Shown piece by piece: positions 1 through 8,477 of a stretch of 64,000 nucleotides of DNA. How positions within the stretch are numbered: the first letter of the stretch is position 1; every line of letters begins with the position of its first letter. The DNA is taken from the NCBI RefSeq assembly GCF_000317635.1, contig NC_019779.1:3782001-3846000 (forward strand). Direction: 5' to 3'. Origin of the DNA: Halothece sp. PCC 7418 (GTDB taxonomy: Bacteria; Cyanobacteriota; Cyanobacteriia; Cyanobacteriales; Rubidibacteraceae). The translations under genes were made by a program, and so were the position numbers. The notes under the pieces are model-generated. The model searched no databases, had not been told where the DNA came from, and worked only from the letters and a program-made list of their open reading frames with translations.

Positions 1-1282
1 TCAAGGTGGGGATTAAGGTAAAGCGGGTGATTTTTTGATTGGTTTGCTTTTGCAGTAAGCAACGGCGGTTTAAGGAGCTAAGTGCTGTCATGACATAAGA
101 TAAATCGTTGATATCAGAAAGATTGTGTTGTATTTCTTTTAAGGTTAATCCTGAATTAGATGCTGCTAGATGAGTCATTACCTGTTTTTCTAAGGGTGAT
201 AAACGTTGGAATTGTTCGGAAAAATAACGAGATAATATTTCACCGATAAAGAGGGGATTTGAGTCTAGTAACTCATCAAAATTACCATCAAATAGGGTTT
301 GGGCTGTTGTCACCAATTCATTAATCGCGATGGGATGACCGGAATAGTCTTGTGTCAATCGAGAAAGTAAGTTTTTATCAGCAATATTAATGCCTTTTTT
401 CGCAAGAATTTCTTTTACTGTCTCGACTGTTAAGCCGTTGAGAGTCATGAAACGAGTGGGTAATTGATCGCCGGCTAGCGTTATTAATTCTAAGGGTGTT
501 TCTCGGCTTAGGAGTAAAATACTACTTTGATGACGGGTTTGAGCCACTTGTTTTAAGAGGTCTCCATAATTTTCATATCCCCCTTGATAATAACTGGCTA
601 GGTTGTTCGCTTGAAAGACACTTTCAAAGTTATCTAGAATGACTAAACAACGAGATGCTCGAAATTCTTCGATTAAGTCTGCAATGAGAGGGGGATGATT
701 ATCATTCGTTTCTATTTCTTGCGAATGACGAAAACAAGCCATGAGATCCCTGAGGAGATTGTCTAAATGGGGAACTCCTCGCAAAGATAAATTGCGCCAA
801 ATCACATAATCATAATTATCAGCAACACTTTCAATAAGACGCACCGCGATCGCGCTTTTGCCAATTCCAGCCATCCCCAATAGCCCCACTAACGGACATC
901 TCTCTTTGATGAGATCGTTTTCTAAAGTTGTCAACTGCATTGTGCGCCCGCAAAACGTTCCCACCACAGGGGCATCTCCCCAGTCAAGATGATCAGTTGT
1001 CTGCTTTTCTGCCTCTTTTTGCAGGTCATTGATCTGTTTTTGATATTCTTCGAGAATGATTTTTTGCAGTTTGGCAAATTTACCAGGTCCTGCACCTTCA
1101 ATCTGAAACTTCTTATAAACCTCACCCAAGCGTTTCTGGAGGGCGTTACGCTGTACGCCTAATCGTTGCGCGATCGCGCTTAGGTCTTCTCCTTCTAAGG
1201 TATCCAGCAACACTTGTAACTCACCCTCTGATACACCTAACCGCTTGGTCAAAGACTTCAAAAATTCTGGGGGAACAACCAT
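1..1282 (-). CDS. NB-ARC/AAA-type ATPase, C-terminus beyond window
   Basis: The frame is open from an ATG at 1282 to the left edge, so only the first 427 residues are visible. Residues 1-60 look like a small helical, HTH-like N-terminal domain. A linker follows, then a phrase typical of cyanobacterial NB-ARC proteins (VGTFCGRTMQLTTLE) and a Walker A GMAGIGKS at about residues 136-143. A Walker B-like CLVILDNFES comes about 90 residues later, followed by a helical winged-helix-like region. In cyanobacteria this arrangement usually precedes WD40 or TPR repeats in large STAND ATPases (vMAP/NB-ARC group), which act in signalling or phage defence. The repeat part would lie left of position 1 and is not seen. 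The gene is divergent from the Uma2 gene at 1422. An 11-bp-spaced GTGAGA motif lies just upstream. Confidence 0.85.
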   Translation of the reverse strand, partial: MVVPPEFLKSLTKRLGVSEGELQVLLDTLEGEDLSAIAQRLGVQRNALQKRLGEVYKKFQIEGAGPGKFAKLQKIILEEYQKQINDLQKEAEKQTTDHLDWGDAPVVGTFCGRTMQLTTLENDLIKERCPLVGLLGMAGIGKSAIAVRLIESVADNYDYVIWRNLSLRGVPHLDNLLRDLMACFRHSQEIETNDNHPPLIADLIEEFRASRCLVILDNFESVFQANNLASYYQGGYENYGDLLKQVAQTRHQSSILLLSRETPLELITLAGDQLPTRFMTLNGLTVETVKEILAKKGINIADKNLLSRLTQDYSGHPIAINELVTTAQTLFDGNFDELLDSNPLFIGEILSRYFSEQFQRLSPLEKQVMTHLAASNSGLTLKEIQHNLSDINDLSYVMTALSSLNRRCLLQKQTNQKITRFTLIPTL

Positions 1283-1302
1283 AACTTACAGTTCTACAAT
1301 TT

Positions 1303-1350
1303 GACTCATTTTAGTCTCACTTTATCATGTCACGGAGTAGAAAAGTGAGA
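1303..1350. promoter_or_regulatory. GTGAGA direct repeat (11-bp spacing) plus inverted copy
   Basis: On the minus strand, 1320-1303 reads GTGAGACTAAAATGAGTC, two TGAG-type half sites 11 bp apart, 21 bp before the NB-ARC start codon. A further copy, AAAGTGAGA at 1342-1350, faces the other way and makes a 9-bp inverted pair with TCTCACTTT at 1315-1323. A near match (15 of 18 bases) lies upstream of the GTPase operon at 3041-3058. One helical turn between half sites suggests a protein-binding site or activator-dependent promoter element. No regulator is known to me. Confidence 0.4.
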
Positions 1351-1421
1351 TTGAGGCGGGAGTCGGTGACGATCCTAGGCTAGAATCAAATCAGTTAGGG
1401 ATGAACTCTTAAACCTAAAAC

Positions 1422-2000
1422 ATGGAAACCGTCTTAAATCTAGAACCCATTGTTAATCTCACCCGAGAGAAATTTTATCAACTGTGTTTGGCTAATCCTG
1501 ATGTTTTGATGGAGCGATCGCCAAAAGGAGAATTAATTACCATGTCCCCAATCGGAGGAGAAGGAGGTCGTCGAGAAGCCTATTTAATCGCTAAGGTTGG
1601 GATGTGGAACGAACAAACTCAGTTAGGAGTGGTGTTCAGTTCTCAGACGATATTTAGCTTGCCAGGTGGAGGCGACCGCGCTCCTGATGTGGCTTGGGTA
1701 GAAAAACAACGCTGGGAAAACTTAACTCAGGAAGCAAGAGAAGGATTTCCGCCCCTTTGTCCAGATTTCATTATCGAGTTGAGATCCCGCAGCGATCGCC
1801 TAAAACCCCTCCGAGAAAAAATGCAAGAATACTTAGCCTCTGGACTGCGGTTAGGGTGGTTAATCAATGCGAACGACGGACAAGTTGAAATTTATCGATC
1901 GCGAACCGAACAAGTGGAGGCGCGATCAATGCCCGCTATTCTTTCAGGAGAGGATATCTTGCCAGGGTTTGAGTTATCTTTAGACCTGAATCAGCTTTAA
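1422..2000 (+). CDS. Uma2 family (DUF820) putative endonuclease
   Basis: 192 residues with the Uma2 layout. There is a PD-(D/E)XK-like core with PDVAWV near the middle, then DFIIELRSRSDRLKPL, in which E-x-R replaces the usual E-V-x-S. The closing phrase LGWLINANDGQVEIYR is typical of the family. Uma2 proteins are very abundant in cyanobacteria. They are predicted nucleases, but their biological role is not established. The gene stands between the divergent NB-ARC gene and a decayed ORF. This is the first of three intact Uma2 genes in the left 9 kb. Confidence 0.85.
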   Translation: METVLNLEPIVNLTREKFYQLCLANPDVLMERSPKGELITMSPIGGEGGRREAYLIAKVGMWNEQTQLGVVFSSQTIFSLPGGGDRAPDVAWVEKQRWENLTQEAREGFPPLCPDFIIELRSRSDRLKPLREKMQEYLASGLRLGWLINANDGQVEIYRSRTEQVEARSMPAILSGEDILPGFELSLDLNQL

Positions 2001-2025
2001 AACATACAGGCGATTATCAGGTTCT

Positions 2026-2175
2026 GAGGTCATCAAAATTGACGAAATCTCACATAACTTAATAGAAGCAGTGAGTCTTCATTTGGAGGGGGAAAATCCT
2101 GCTGAGTTTGGTTTAGTGGCTCAACCTTCTTTAAGTGTAACCTTTTCCGAACTAGCTGAGCATTTTTATGATTGA
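2026..2175 (+). pseudogene. C-terminal remnant of a small cyanobacterial protein
   Basis: A frame without a start codon encodes about 49 coherent residues, including EISHNLIEAVSLHLEGE and EFGLVAQPSLSVTF, and ends at a TGA at 2173-2175. The wording resembles the C-terminus of small HicB-like proteins common in cyanobacteria. I recognise the style rather than a named family. No N-terminal half is found upstream, where the Uma2 gene ends at 2000. The piece is best read as what remains of a deleted gene. Residues upstream in the other frame do not restore an ORF. Confidence 0.4.
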
Positions 2176-2252
2176 GGGGCTGCTCTCATTTAGATTTATA
2201 AGGATTAGGTGGTAATGATAGGATCAACTAAGTTGGGTATAGAGTCTTAATT

Positions 2253-2534
2253 GTGATGACAAGAAAAGAAGAGTTAATTCAGGCGATTCAGCAATCCTCA
2301 GATGAATTGGTTTCTCTACTCTGGGAAAGGTTTCAAGAGTTACAACAATCGTCGTCAGAAGCAAACAAAACTCAAGATGACTCAGAAGGCTCGAAGTGTT
2401 CACAACGGTTGCATCGCAAGCAAGGTATTTTGGTGATTAAAACTGGGGCTTCAACTCCATTGGAGATCACAGAATTAGTTAACAAAGTCAGAGAAGAACG
2501 GATTCAAAAGCAGATAGGAGACCTTAATTTGTGA
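2253..2534 (+). CDS. VapB-like antitoxin of a VapBC pair
   Basis: 93 residues. The N-terminus is helical and glutamine-rich (residues 1-45). The C-terminus, with QGILVIKTG and VNKVREERIQKQIGDL, resembles cyanobacterial antitoxins that precede PIN-domain toxins. The stop codon overlaps the GTG start of the following PIN gene (2531), the usual arrangement for translationally coupled antitoxin and toxin. Two consecutive ATG codons (2253, 2256) could start it. Because the downstream toxin is broken, this antitoxin is probably left without its partner. The antitoxin role is inferred from position and style of sequence; the DNA-binding fold is not certain. Confidence 0.65.
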   Translation: MMTRKEELIQAIQQSSDELVSLLWERFQELQQSSSEANKTQDDSEGSKCSQRLHRKQGILVIKTGASTPLEITELVNKVREERIQKQIGDLNL

Positions 2535-3014
2535 GGGTTTTGTACGATACATCTGTTCTAGTCGCTGCCTTATTAGTGGAACATCCCAACCACGATCGTG
2601 CTTTTCCTGAATTAGAGTTAGCAAAACGGGGAGAAGTACAAGGATATCTTTCAACTCACACTTTAGCAGAACTTTATAGATGTCGCCGTAAAACCAAGCG
2701 TCTTTAAGACGTTGGAGCGTCAAGCAGTGATGACACGGTTGCCTCAACCACTGAAAGTTTTACCAGAGGAAGCACAAGCACTGATCACAAACTTAATACA
2801 ATACCTGACCCCTGTATCATTATTATCCGAGGAATATCAGAGTGTCATTGCAAGGATGGTAAAGTTTCAACTAACAGGTGGTGGAATCTTTGATGCGCTC
2901 ATTGCTCAAGCTGCTTTGAAGGTACAAGCGGATTGTTTAATTACCTTGAATCCAAAAGACTTTACTCGATTGGGCGAGGAGGTAGCCACAATTGTCAAAG
3001 TTCCCTCTATGTAG
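2531..3014 (+). pseudogene. VapC-like PIN-domain toxin, interrupted
   Basis: A GTG start overlapping the antitoxin stop opens a PIN domain (VLYDTSVLVAALL with the first acidic residue, then STHTLAELY). The frame then runs into TAA at 2706-2708. The rest of the domain resumes in another frame as AVMTRLPQPLKVLPEEA and continues to FDALIAQAALKVQADCLITL, including the later PIN acidic residue, to a stop at 3012-3014. Removing 2678-2723 (46 bp) joins the two halves as LAELY-AVMTRLPQ in one frame, which is what the family has at this place. The toxin is therefore inactivated by a short insertion. The second half alone could be translated from a TTG at 2712, but it lacks the first catalytic region. 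Confidence 0.8.
2678..2723. repeat. 46-bp palindromic insertion inside vapC
   Basis: The segment contains the palindrome CGTCTTTAAGACG and, overlapping it, GACG-N6-CGTC. Its removal restores the PIN reading frame. It resembles a small palindromic repeat or the footprint of a mobile element. No second copy was noticed in this window. Confidence 0.5.
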
Positions 3015-3035
3015 AATATTTTGTTTTTTAGGGGT

Positions 3036-3058
3036 GATAAGTGAGATTAAAGTGAGAC
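3036..3058 (+). promoter_or_regulatory. GTGAGA direct repeat upstream of the GTPase operon
   Basis: The sequence GATAA followed by GTGAGATTAAAGTGAGAC places two GTGAGA units exactly 11 bp apart, about 140 bp before the first gene of the GTPase unit. It differs from the copy upstream of the NB-ARC gene at three of 18 positions, and in both cases TGATAA precedes it. The two conflict-type loci may therefore share a regulator. This is inference from sequence similarity only. Confidence 0.4.
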
Positions 3059-3197
3059 GCTACAATTCACATAAAAGCTAAAGCATCATTCAGTCATTTT
3101 CTGCTATAGTGAAAGTCAAGGAAAAAAATGCCTTTACTCACAAAATAACAGTCGATTGGCTGGGTGCCTCATCCACTCAACCTTTGGAGAAAAACCC

Positions 3198-3599
3198 ATG
3201 AGTCAGAATTCTTCCCGCCGTCAAAAAGCAGCGAAATGGGCGGGAAAAGCGTCTTTATTCGCAGCAAATCAGTATTTCCAACAGAAGCAACAACAGCCTG
3301 AAACCCCTCAAGATACAGAGAAAACGTTAGATCTCAACATATCGGAAACCCCTCAAGACAAACACGATAAGCTAGATCAACCGTCTCGTCGTCACAAACT
3401 ATGGAAATGGGGAAAGCAAGCCTCTTTATTCGCAGCAAGTGAGTATCTTCGTCGAGATCATCCGCAAGGATCTGAACCGAAAAAGCCCACACTTCTCGAA
3501 ACCTTCTTAGAAATTATCAAAGTCAGCGTCTATGCAATCTGCGCGATCGCGCTGACTATTTTATTATTAACCCTTCGCTTTGGCTATGGTGTCCATTAA
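3198..3599 (+). CDS. Small membrane protein with duplicated basic/aromatic motif
   Basis: 133 residues from the ATG at 3198, which has GGAGAAAA just upstream; an in-frame start at 3156 lacks a ribosome binding site. The sequence carries the motif RRxKxxKWxxxASLFAAxxY twice, at residues 7-26 and 64-83, with 12 of 21 positions identical. A polar linker between the copies has ETPQD twice. Residues 104-126 form one hydrophobic helix, and the C-terminus is short. I do not recognise the family. It is 42 bp upstream of the first dynamin-like GTPase and most likely co-transcribed, so it may act as a membrane anchor or partner for the GTPases. That role is inference. The tandem motif could be an amphipathic membrane-binding or GTPase-binding element. 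Confidence 0.75.
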   Translation: MSQNSSRRQKAAKWAGKASLFAANQYFQQKQQQPETPQDTEKTLDLNISETPQDKHDKLDQPSRRHKLWKWGKQASLFAASEYLRRDHPQGSEPKKPTLLETFLEIIKVSVYAICAIALTILLLTLRFGYGVH

Positions 3600-3641
3600 A
3601 TTTTTCTAATCAATCTATCATCAACTAGGAGTAAGAACACA

Positions 3642-5636
3642 ATGTCCTCTAATAACAATCAACACAACGACACTTCACATCAAACAACACGACTAGTAAA
3701 TCGCTTATGGAATGATCCTAAATATCAAAAAGCAATTAAACAAATCAGACAAATTTCTCAGGAAGATTACCCGTTTACGAAAGAAGCACTGGAAACAACA
3801 AAGTCTAATCTCAATGAGCTAGAGAGTAAACTCAGCCAAGAAATAGCAAATATTAAAGCAACAACTCAGGGAAAAGCGAAAGCAGAAACAGCTAAAGAAG
3901 TTACTACCCAATTAGAGGAAACTAAACAAGATTTAGACCAAAAAATTAAAACACAAATTAAAACTGTTCACGAAGCATTGGAAGCAAAAAAGAGTAGTTT
4001 GGATTACTTTACGATTGCATTCATGGGAAAAACCAAAGCTGGAAAAAGTACGCTACATTCAATTTTAGCTGGACAAGGATGGGATAGCATTGGTGTTGGG
4101 AAACAACGCACGACTCGCTCCAATCGCTTCTATACATGGAATAACATCCGCATTATTGATACGCCTGGAATTGGTGCGCCAGACGGAAAAAGCGATGAAG
4201 AAACTGCGGAAAGTATTATTAACGAAGCCGATCTGATTGTTTTTGTTGTCACTAACGACAGCCAACAAGAAATTGAGTTTGAGAAACTGAAACTCTTAAG
4301 AGAGAAAGCCAAACCACTTTGTATTTTAATCAACGTTTTGAAGAACTTTAATGATCCGTGTCGAGGAGACTTTGAATTAAAGCGGTTTCTGAAAAATCCT
4401 GAAAAGCTATTTAATGATCAAGAAATGCAGGGTCATTTTAACCGCATTCAAGGTTATGCTCAAAAATATTATGGAAATGATTATTTCTCTATTATTCCTG
4501 TTATGTTCTTAGCTGCACAACTCTCTTATCAAGAGCAACATCAGCAACATAAAGACCAACTTTGGGAAGCCAGTCGAATTGAGAATTTTTTAGAGCAAAT
4601 TCGCTTATCTATTGTCGAACAAGGAACAATTCGCCGTTCTCAAAACTTACTGGGAAGTACAGCTAAACCAATTAAAGATGCTTCCTTGTGGGCGCAAAAG
4701 CAAGCAACTTTTTATCACAAACTCGCTCAAGCAATTAGAGAAAAGCCCAGTAAAGTTGATCGAGAGATTGATCGAGCAATGCAAGAGGTTGAGAAAAACT
4801 TAAAAAATGAAATTGCCAAAGTATTCAAAGAACTTAAGAATAGTGTCTCTCAATTTGCTGAATTTCATTGGAATAGTTCAGAAGAAACACTTAACCGAGC
4901 ATGGAAAAGCAAACTGAAACAAGGAAAGTATGAAGAGAAATTAAATAACTTTAGTGAAAAACAATGGAATAACTTTACTAAAAAAGTACAGCAATTACTA
5001 GAAGAGATTGGAAAAGATTTACAGTTTTCTGCAAAGCTAGGCGGAATATCGGGATTTAAGCTCAATCAGCAAGATACATCAGATAATAAAAACTTGTTTC
5101 GATTTGGTGGCGGTTTTTTAGCTATTGGTCTTCTTATACCTGTACCTGGTGTGCAAATTATAGGAATTGCAGGATTAGTCATGAATCTTGTGGCTAACTT
5201 GTTTGAATCAAAAGCAGATAAAAGACGTAAAGCAGTTCAAAAAATTAGTCAGTCATTAAAACAGCAAATTAATCAACAGGAATCACAAGTTACAAATCAA
5301 GTAACCGCAGAATTTCGCAAAAACTGTAACCAAGTTAAGACAGAAATTACAACCTATCTTCATCAACTCATATCTGGTTTAGATGCTATTTCTAAAGAGA
5401 TCAAGACATCTGAACAGAATTTAGAAGCATCAGTTAATTTACTAAACTTGGCTTATGGAAAACGCATCATTGATTGGAGTCAAAAACGTTACGAACCTCT
5501 CACTCAAGATGAAATTAATCGTGAAGTAGTGAGCGTGAAACGAGACATTGGTAAAAAGATTATGATTGAAGTTAAAAATCAGTTGACTATTACTCGCTCT
5601 CAAGAGGAACTAGATTCAATTAAACCTCTTGCATAA
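3642..5636 (+). CDS. Dynamin-like GTPase, first of a pair
   Basis: 664 residues. Residues 1-120 are charged and coiled-coil-like. The GTPase core follows, with G1 GKTKAGKST (129-137), G3 DTPG (173-176) and a weak G4, NVLK (231-234), where NKxD is expected. A helical stalk follows, then a hydrophobic stretch around residues 485-520 (FLAIGLLIPVPGVQIIGIAG), which could insert in a membrane, and a C-terminal coiled coil. This order (GTPase, helical bundle, membrane-inserting paddle, helical return) is that of bacterial dynamin-like proteins such as LeoA. AGGAG lies 10 bp before the start. It sits between a small membrane protein and a second GTPase in one orientation. Paired dynamins usually work as hetero-oligomers; a defence or membrane-repair role is inference. 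Confidence 0.8.
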   Translation: MSSNNNQHNDTSHQTTRLVNRLWNDPKYQKAIKQIRQISQEDYPFTKEALETTKSNLNELESKLSQEIANIKATTQGKAKAETAKEVTTQLEETKQDLDQKIKTQIKTVHEALEAKKSSLDYFTIAFMGKTKAGKSTLHSILAGQGWDSIGVGKQRTTRSNRFYTWNNIRIIDTPGIGAPDGKSDEETAESIINEADLIVFVVTNDSQQEIEFEKLKLLREKAKPLCILINVLKNFNDPCRGDFELKRFLKNPEKLFNDQEMQGHFNRIQGYAQKYYGNDYFSIIPVMFLAAQLSYQEQHQQHKDQLWEASRIENFLEQIRLSIVEQGTIRRSQNLLGSTAKPIKDASLWAQKQATFYHKLAQAIREKPSKVDREIDRAMQEVEKNLKNEIAKVFKELKNSVSQFAEFHWNSSEETLNRAWKSKLKQGKYEEKLNNFSEKQWNNFTKKVQQLLEEIGKDLQFSAKLGGISGFKLNQQDTSDNKNLFRFGGGFLAIGLLIPVPGVQIIGIAGLVMNLVANLFESKADKRRKAVQKISQSLKQQINQQESQVTNQVTAEFRKNCNQVKTEITTYLHQLISGLDAISKEIKTSEQNLEASVNLLNLAYGKRIIDWSQKRYEPLTQDEINREVVSVKRDIGKKIMIEVKNQLTITRSQEELDSIKPLA

Positions 5637-5724
5637 ATACGGAATTTCGTGATTTCAAAGATTACTATAAAAACTTTAGCAACTAGCTTTTCGAGAAAAT
5701 ATTACCAATTATAAAAATAAAGCC

Positions 5725-7479
5725 ATGAATACTCATCCTAATCAAAATTCTGAAGTTACAGCTAACAAAATCAGCCAACTGTTTCAAGCTAACCTGAATC
5801 AATTTGAACAATTTCTATCTAGTCAAGACAATGAGCAAATCAAAGCTATTCAACAAGAGTTACGTCAAAATTTAGATCAATACTATGAAAATGGAATTCT
5901 GACCATTGCCTTTATCGGACAATATAGCGCAGGAAAATCTACCATTATTTCTGCTTTAACTGGAAGACGAGACATTTACATCGACGCAGATATCGCCACT
6001 GATACTACTACTTCCTATGATTGGAATGGCATTAAAATCATTGACACCCCTGGACTTTATACAGATCGAACCGATCATGATCAAATCACTTACGATGCAA
6101 TTGAAAAAGCAGATTTACTGATATTCTGTTTAACCAGTATGCTGCTTGACAATATCACAGCCGATAATTTCAAAAAACTTGCCTATGATCAAGGCTATGC
6201 TTGGAAAATGATGTTAGTGATTAACAAAATGTCCCAGGCTTCAGGAGACGAACAGGAGTTAATTACGAATTATAAGGATAGCCTCGCTAAAGGTTTAGCC
6301 CCTTATTCTCTCGATGCGTTTCCACTCTTGTTTATTGATGCAAAAGATTACTGTGAAGGAATTGATGAAAACGAAGAATTTTTAGTTGAAGTTAGTCGCT
6401 TTCCTGAATTTATTGAACAATTAAACGATTTCATTAAGCAACGAGAAATCATGGCTCGTCTCGATACACCTGTTCGCATTGCACTTTCGAGTTTGAATAA
6501 AACTGAATCAGCAATACAACGCGATGATGATGAAGATAGTGCTTATTTAGAGTTGGTTAATCGTTGTGCAATTAAAGTAGAAAAAGAAAGAACTCGTTTT
6601 CGCACTGATATAGAAAAAATTGCGCTTGACCTCTACTCAGAAGTGAGACAAGAAGCTAACCCTTTACTGGATAGCCTAGGGAATATTGAAAGTGAACAAG
6701 AATGGAATCAGTTAAGTCGTAAAGCAGATCAGAATATAGAAAAACACTGTCAATCAGCACAGGAAAAATTAGAGAAAGTGGCTAATCAAGCACAGGTTTC
6801 TCTTATGGAATCTCTGGAAGATATTTTACAAGGTAACTTAGCACAAACCTTAATTCAACGCCTAGAAAATAATGATCAAGTAGCAGCTAAACAAGCTGAC
6901 CAGAATAGTTCGCAATGGAAAAGCAAACTTAACAAACTTCTGCAATTGGGTGATTTTGTCAGTGGTACATTATCAAATGCTGCAAAAAATGCAACACCAT
7001 TAGTGGGTGCGAATGGTTTTCTTAAAGCTAGTAACGTCGCTGGTAGTGGTCTTCATCAGGGAGTTTACCAAATCGGAAAATTGTTAGGGGTTAATTTCAA
7101 ACCTTGGGGTGCAGTTAACTTGGCTAAGAATGCGGGTAATGTTGCTAAAGCTGCTGGACCTGTTTTAGCGATTGGTGCATTCGTATTGGATATAATGAAC
7201 AGTAATGAAGAAGAAAAACAAAGTGAAGAATTATCTCAAGCTCGTAAAGAAATTAACAGTGACTTTCAAGATATGGCTCAACAATTACAAACCCAATTTG
7301 AAAGTATAGGGCGAGAAGTGGAACAACAAATCTACGATGAGACAGCAGAAAAAATTGAACAAATGCGAGAAGCTCACTATCAAAACATTGGTCAAAATCA
7401 GGAACATATGCAACAATTGAATAGTTTACGCCAAGAGTTTAAAGTGGTTCTTTCTGAAATTGATCAGTCATTTCATTAA
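5725..7479 (+). CDS. Dynamin-like GTPase, second of a pair
   Basis: 584 residues. A helical N-terminus of about 55 residues is followed by G1 GQYSAGKST (65-73), a threonine-rich switch region (DTTTSYDW), G3 DTPG (107-110) and a canonical-looking G4, NKMS (167-170). A long helical region follows. A glycine/alanine-rich weakly hydrophobic stretch (GNVAKAAGPVLAIGAFVLDI) lies near residues 470-490, and the C-terminal coiled coil is rich in Q and E. The overall plan matches the upstream GTPase, but the sequence is clearly different, so this is not a recent duplication. It starts 88 bp after the first GTPase with no terminator visible, so an operon is likely. Exact partners and substrate membrane are unknown. 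Confidence 0.8.
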   Translation: MNTHPNQNSEVTANKISQLFQANLNQFEQFLSSQDNEQIKAIQQELRQNLDQYYENGILTIAFIGQYSAGKSTIISALTGRRDIYIDADIATDTTTSYDWNGIKIIDTPGLYTDRTDHDQITYDAIEKADLLIFCLTSMLLDNITADNFKKLAYDQGYAWKMMLVINKMSQASGDEQELITNYKDSLAKGLAPYSLDAFPLLFIDAKDYCEGIDENEEFLVEVSRFPEFIEQLNDFIKQREIMARLDTPVRIALSSLNKTESAIQRDDDEDSAYLELVNRCAIKVEKERTRFRTDIEKIALDLYSEVRQEANPLLDSLGNIESEQEWNQLSRKADQNIEKHCQSAQEKLEKVANQAQVSLMESLEDILQGNLAQTLIQRLENNDQVAAKQADQNSSQWKSKLNKLLQLGDFVSGTLSNAAKNATPLVGANGFLKASNVAGSGLHQGVYQIGKLLGVNFKPWGAVNLAKNAGNVAKAAGPVLAIGAFVLDIMNSNEEEKQSEELSQARKEINSDFQDMAQQLQTQFESIGREVEQQIYDETAEKIEQMREAHYQNIGQNQEHMQQLNSLRQEFKVVLSEIDQSFH

Positions 7480-7599
7480 CAATTGACCCAGCCAATCAGA
7501 TATTTTTTTAAACCTCCCTTACCAAGATAGGGTCGTTTCATTCTATTTTTTGTCCGTTCGGTTATGTTACACCACTTCTAACCAACAAGCACTACGTTG

Positions 7600-7622
7600 T
7601 AGGGTGGGCAATGCCTACCCTA
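7600..7622. repeat. Perfect short palindromic repeat
   Basis: Arms TAGGGTGGGCA and a near-complement (GCCTACCCTA) form a hairpin between the GTPase operon and the next gene. Repeats of this TAGGGTGGGC type are common in cyanobacterial intergenic DNA. It could end transcription of the GTPase unit, though no long T-run follows. The remainder of 7480-7747 shows no gene. Confidence 0.5.
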
Positions 7623-7747
7623 TTTTCTTTAATTACGTTAACAAATGATTCTGAGTAACAACTGAAAATTGAAAGCCGAAAGAAGCGCGATCGCGCTCTT
7701 GTTAAGCTAAAGTTGGCAGCGATCAACGCGATAGGAGGCTAAGGATA

Positions 7748-8362
7748 ATGGTGGAAGCAGTTTCGCAACTGATGACTTTAGAGGAGTTTTGGGATTGGTA
7801 TCCTGATGGCTATGGTCGCTATGAACTGAGAAATGGAGTACCAATTGAAATGCAACCAACAGGAACACATGGGCAAGTTGGTGGGTTTTTGTCGGCTGAG
7901 TTGGTAGTTGAAATTAAGCGGTTACAGTTGCCCTATATTATTCCCCTAGAAGCCCTAATTAAACCCATTAATACAGATAAATCTGCCTATAATCCTGATG
8001 TGACTGTTTTGGATCAAACCGCGCTAGAAGATGAACCGTTCTGGAAAAAGCGATCAACCATTACTTTCGGAAAATCCATACGGGTTGCGATTGAGGTGGT
8101 TAGTACCAACTGGCGAGATGACTATGGACACAAACTCATGGACTATGAAGCCTTGGGGATTCCAGAATATTGGATTGTTGATTATTTGGGGTTAGGGGGA
8201 AGACGCTACATTGGATCGCCCAAACAACCAACGTTTTCTGTTTATCAGCTAGTGGATGGGGAGTATCAAGGACAACAGTTTCGAGGTAGCGATCGCGTTA
8301 TCTCTCCAACCTTTCCTGAGTTAAATCTCACCGCAGAACAGGTGTTTGCTGCGGGAATGTAA
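7748..8362 (+). CDS. Uma2 family (DUF820) putative endonuclease
   Basis: 204 residues. The N-terminus MTLEEFWDWYPDGYGRYELRNG carries the family E-R-G theme. PDVTVLD supplies the PD acid, RVAIEVVSTNWRDDYGHKL the E-V-S-x-N segment with K, and EALGIPEYWIVD the closing motif. All predicted active-site residues appear present. AGGAGG stands 9 bp before the start. It is about 270 bp after the GTPase operon and 115 bp before a convergent Uma2 gene. The function of Uma2 proteins is not established. Confidence 0.85.
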   Translation: MVEAVSQLMTLEEFWDWYPDGYGRYELRNGVPIEMQPTGTHGQVGGFLSAELVVEIKRLQLPYIIPLEALIKPINTDKSAYNPDVTVLDQTALEDEPFWKKRSTITFGKSIRVAIEVVSTNWRDDYGHKLMDYEALGIPEYWIVDYLGLGGRRYIGSPKQPTFSVYQLVDGEYQGQQFRGSDRVISPTFPELNLTAEQVFAAGM

Positions 8363-8477
8363 AGTTATCTGAAATCCTCCTTGGGAAGGGGGTTGGGGGG
8401 ATTGTTAGACCAGTCTTATGTAGCAACTAAGCTGTTACGCAATAATACGAAGCCCCAGCGCGATCGCTGCTTCCGAG

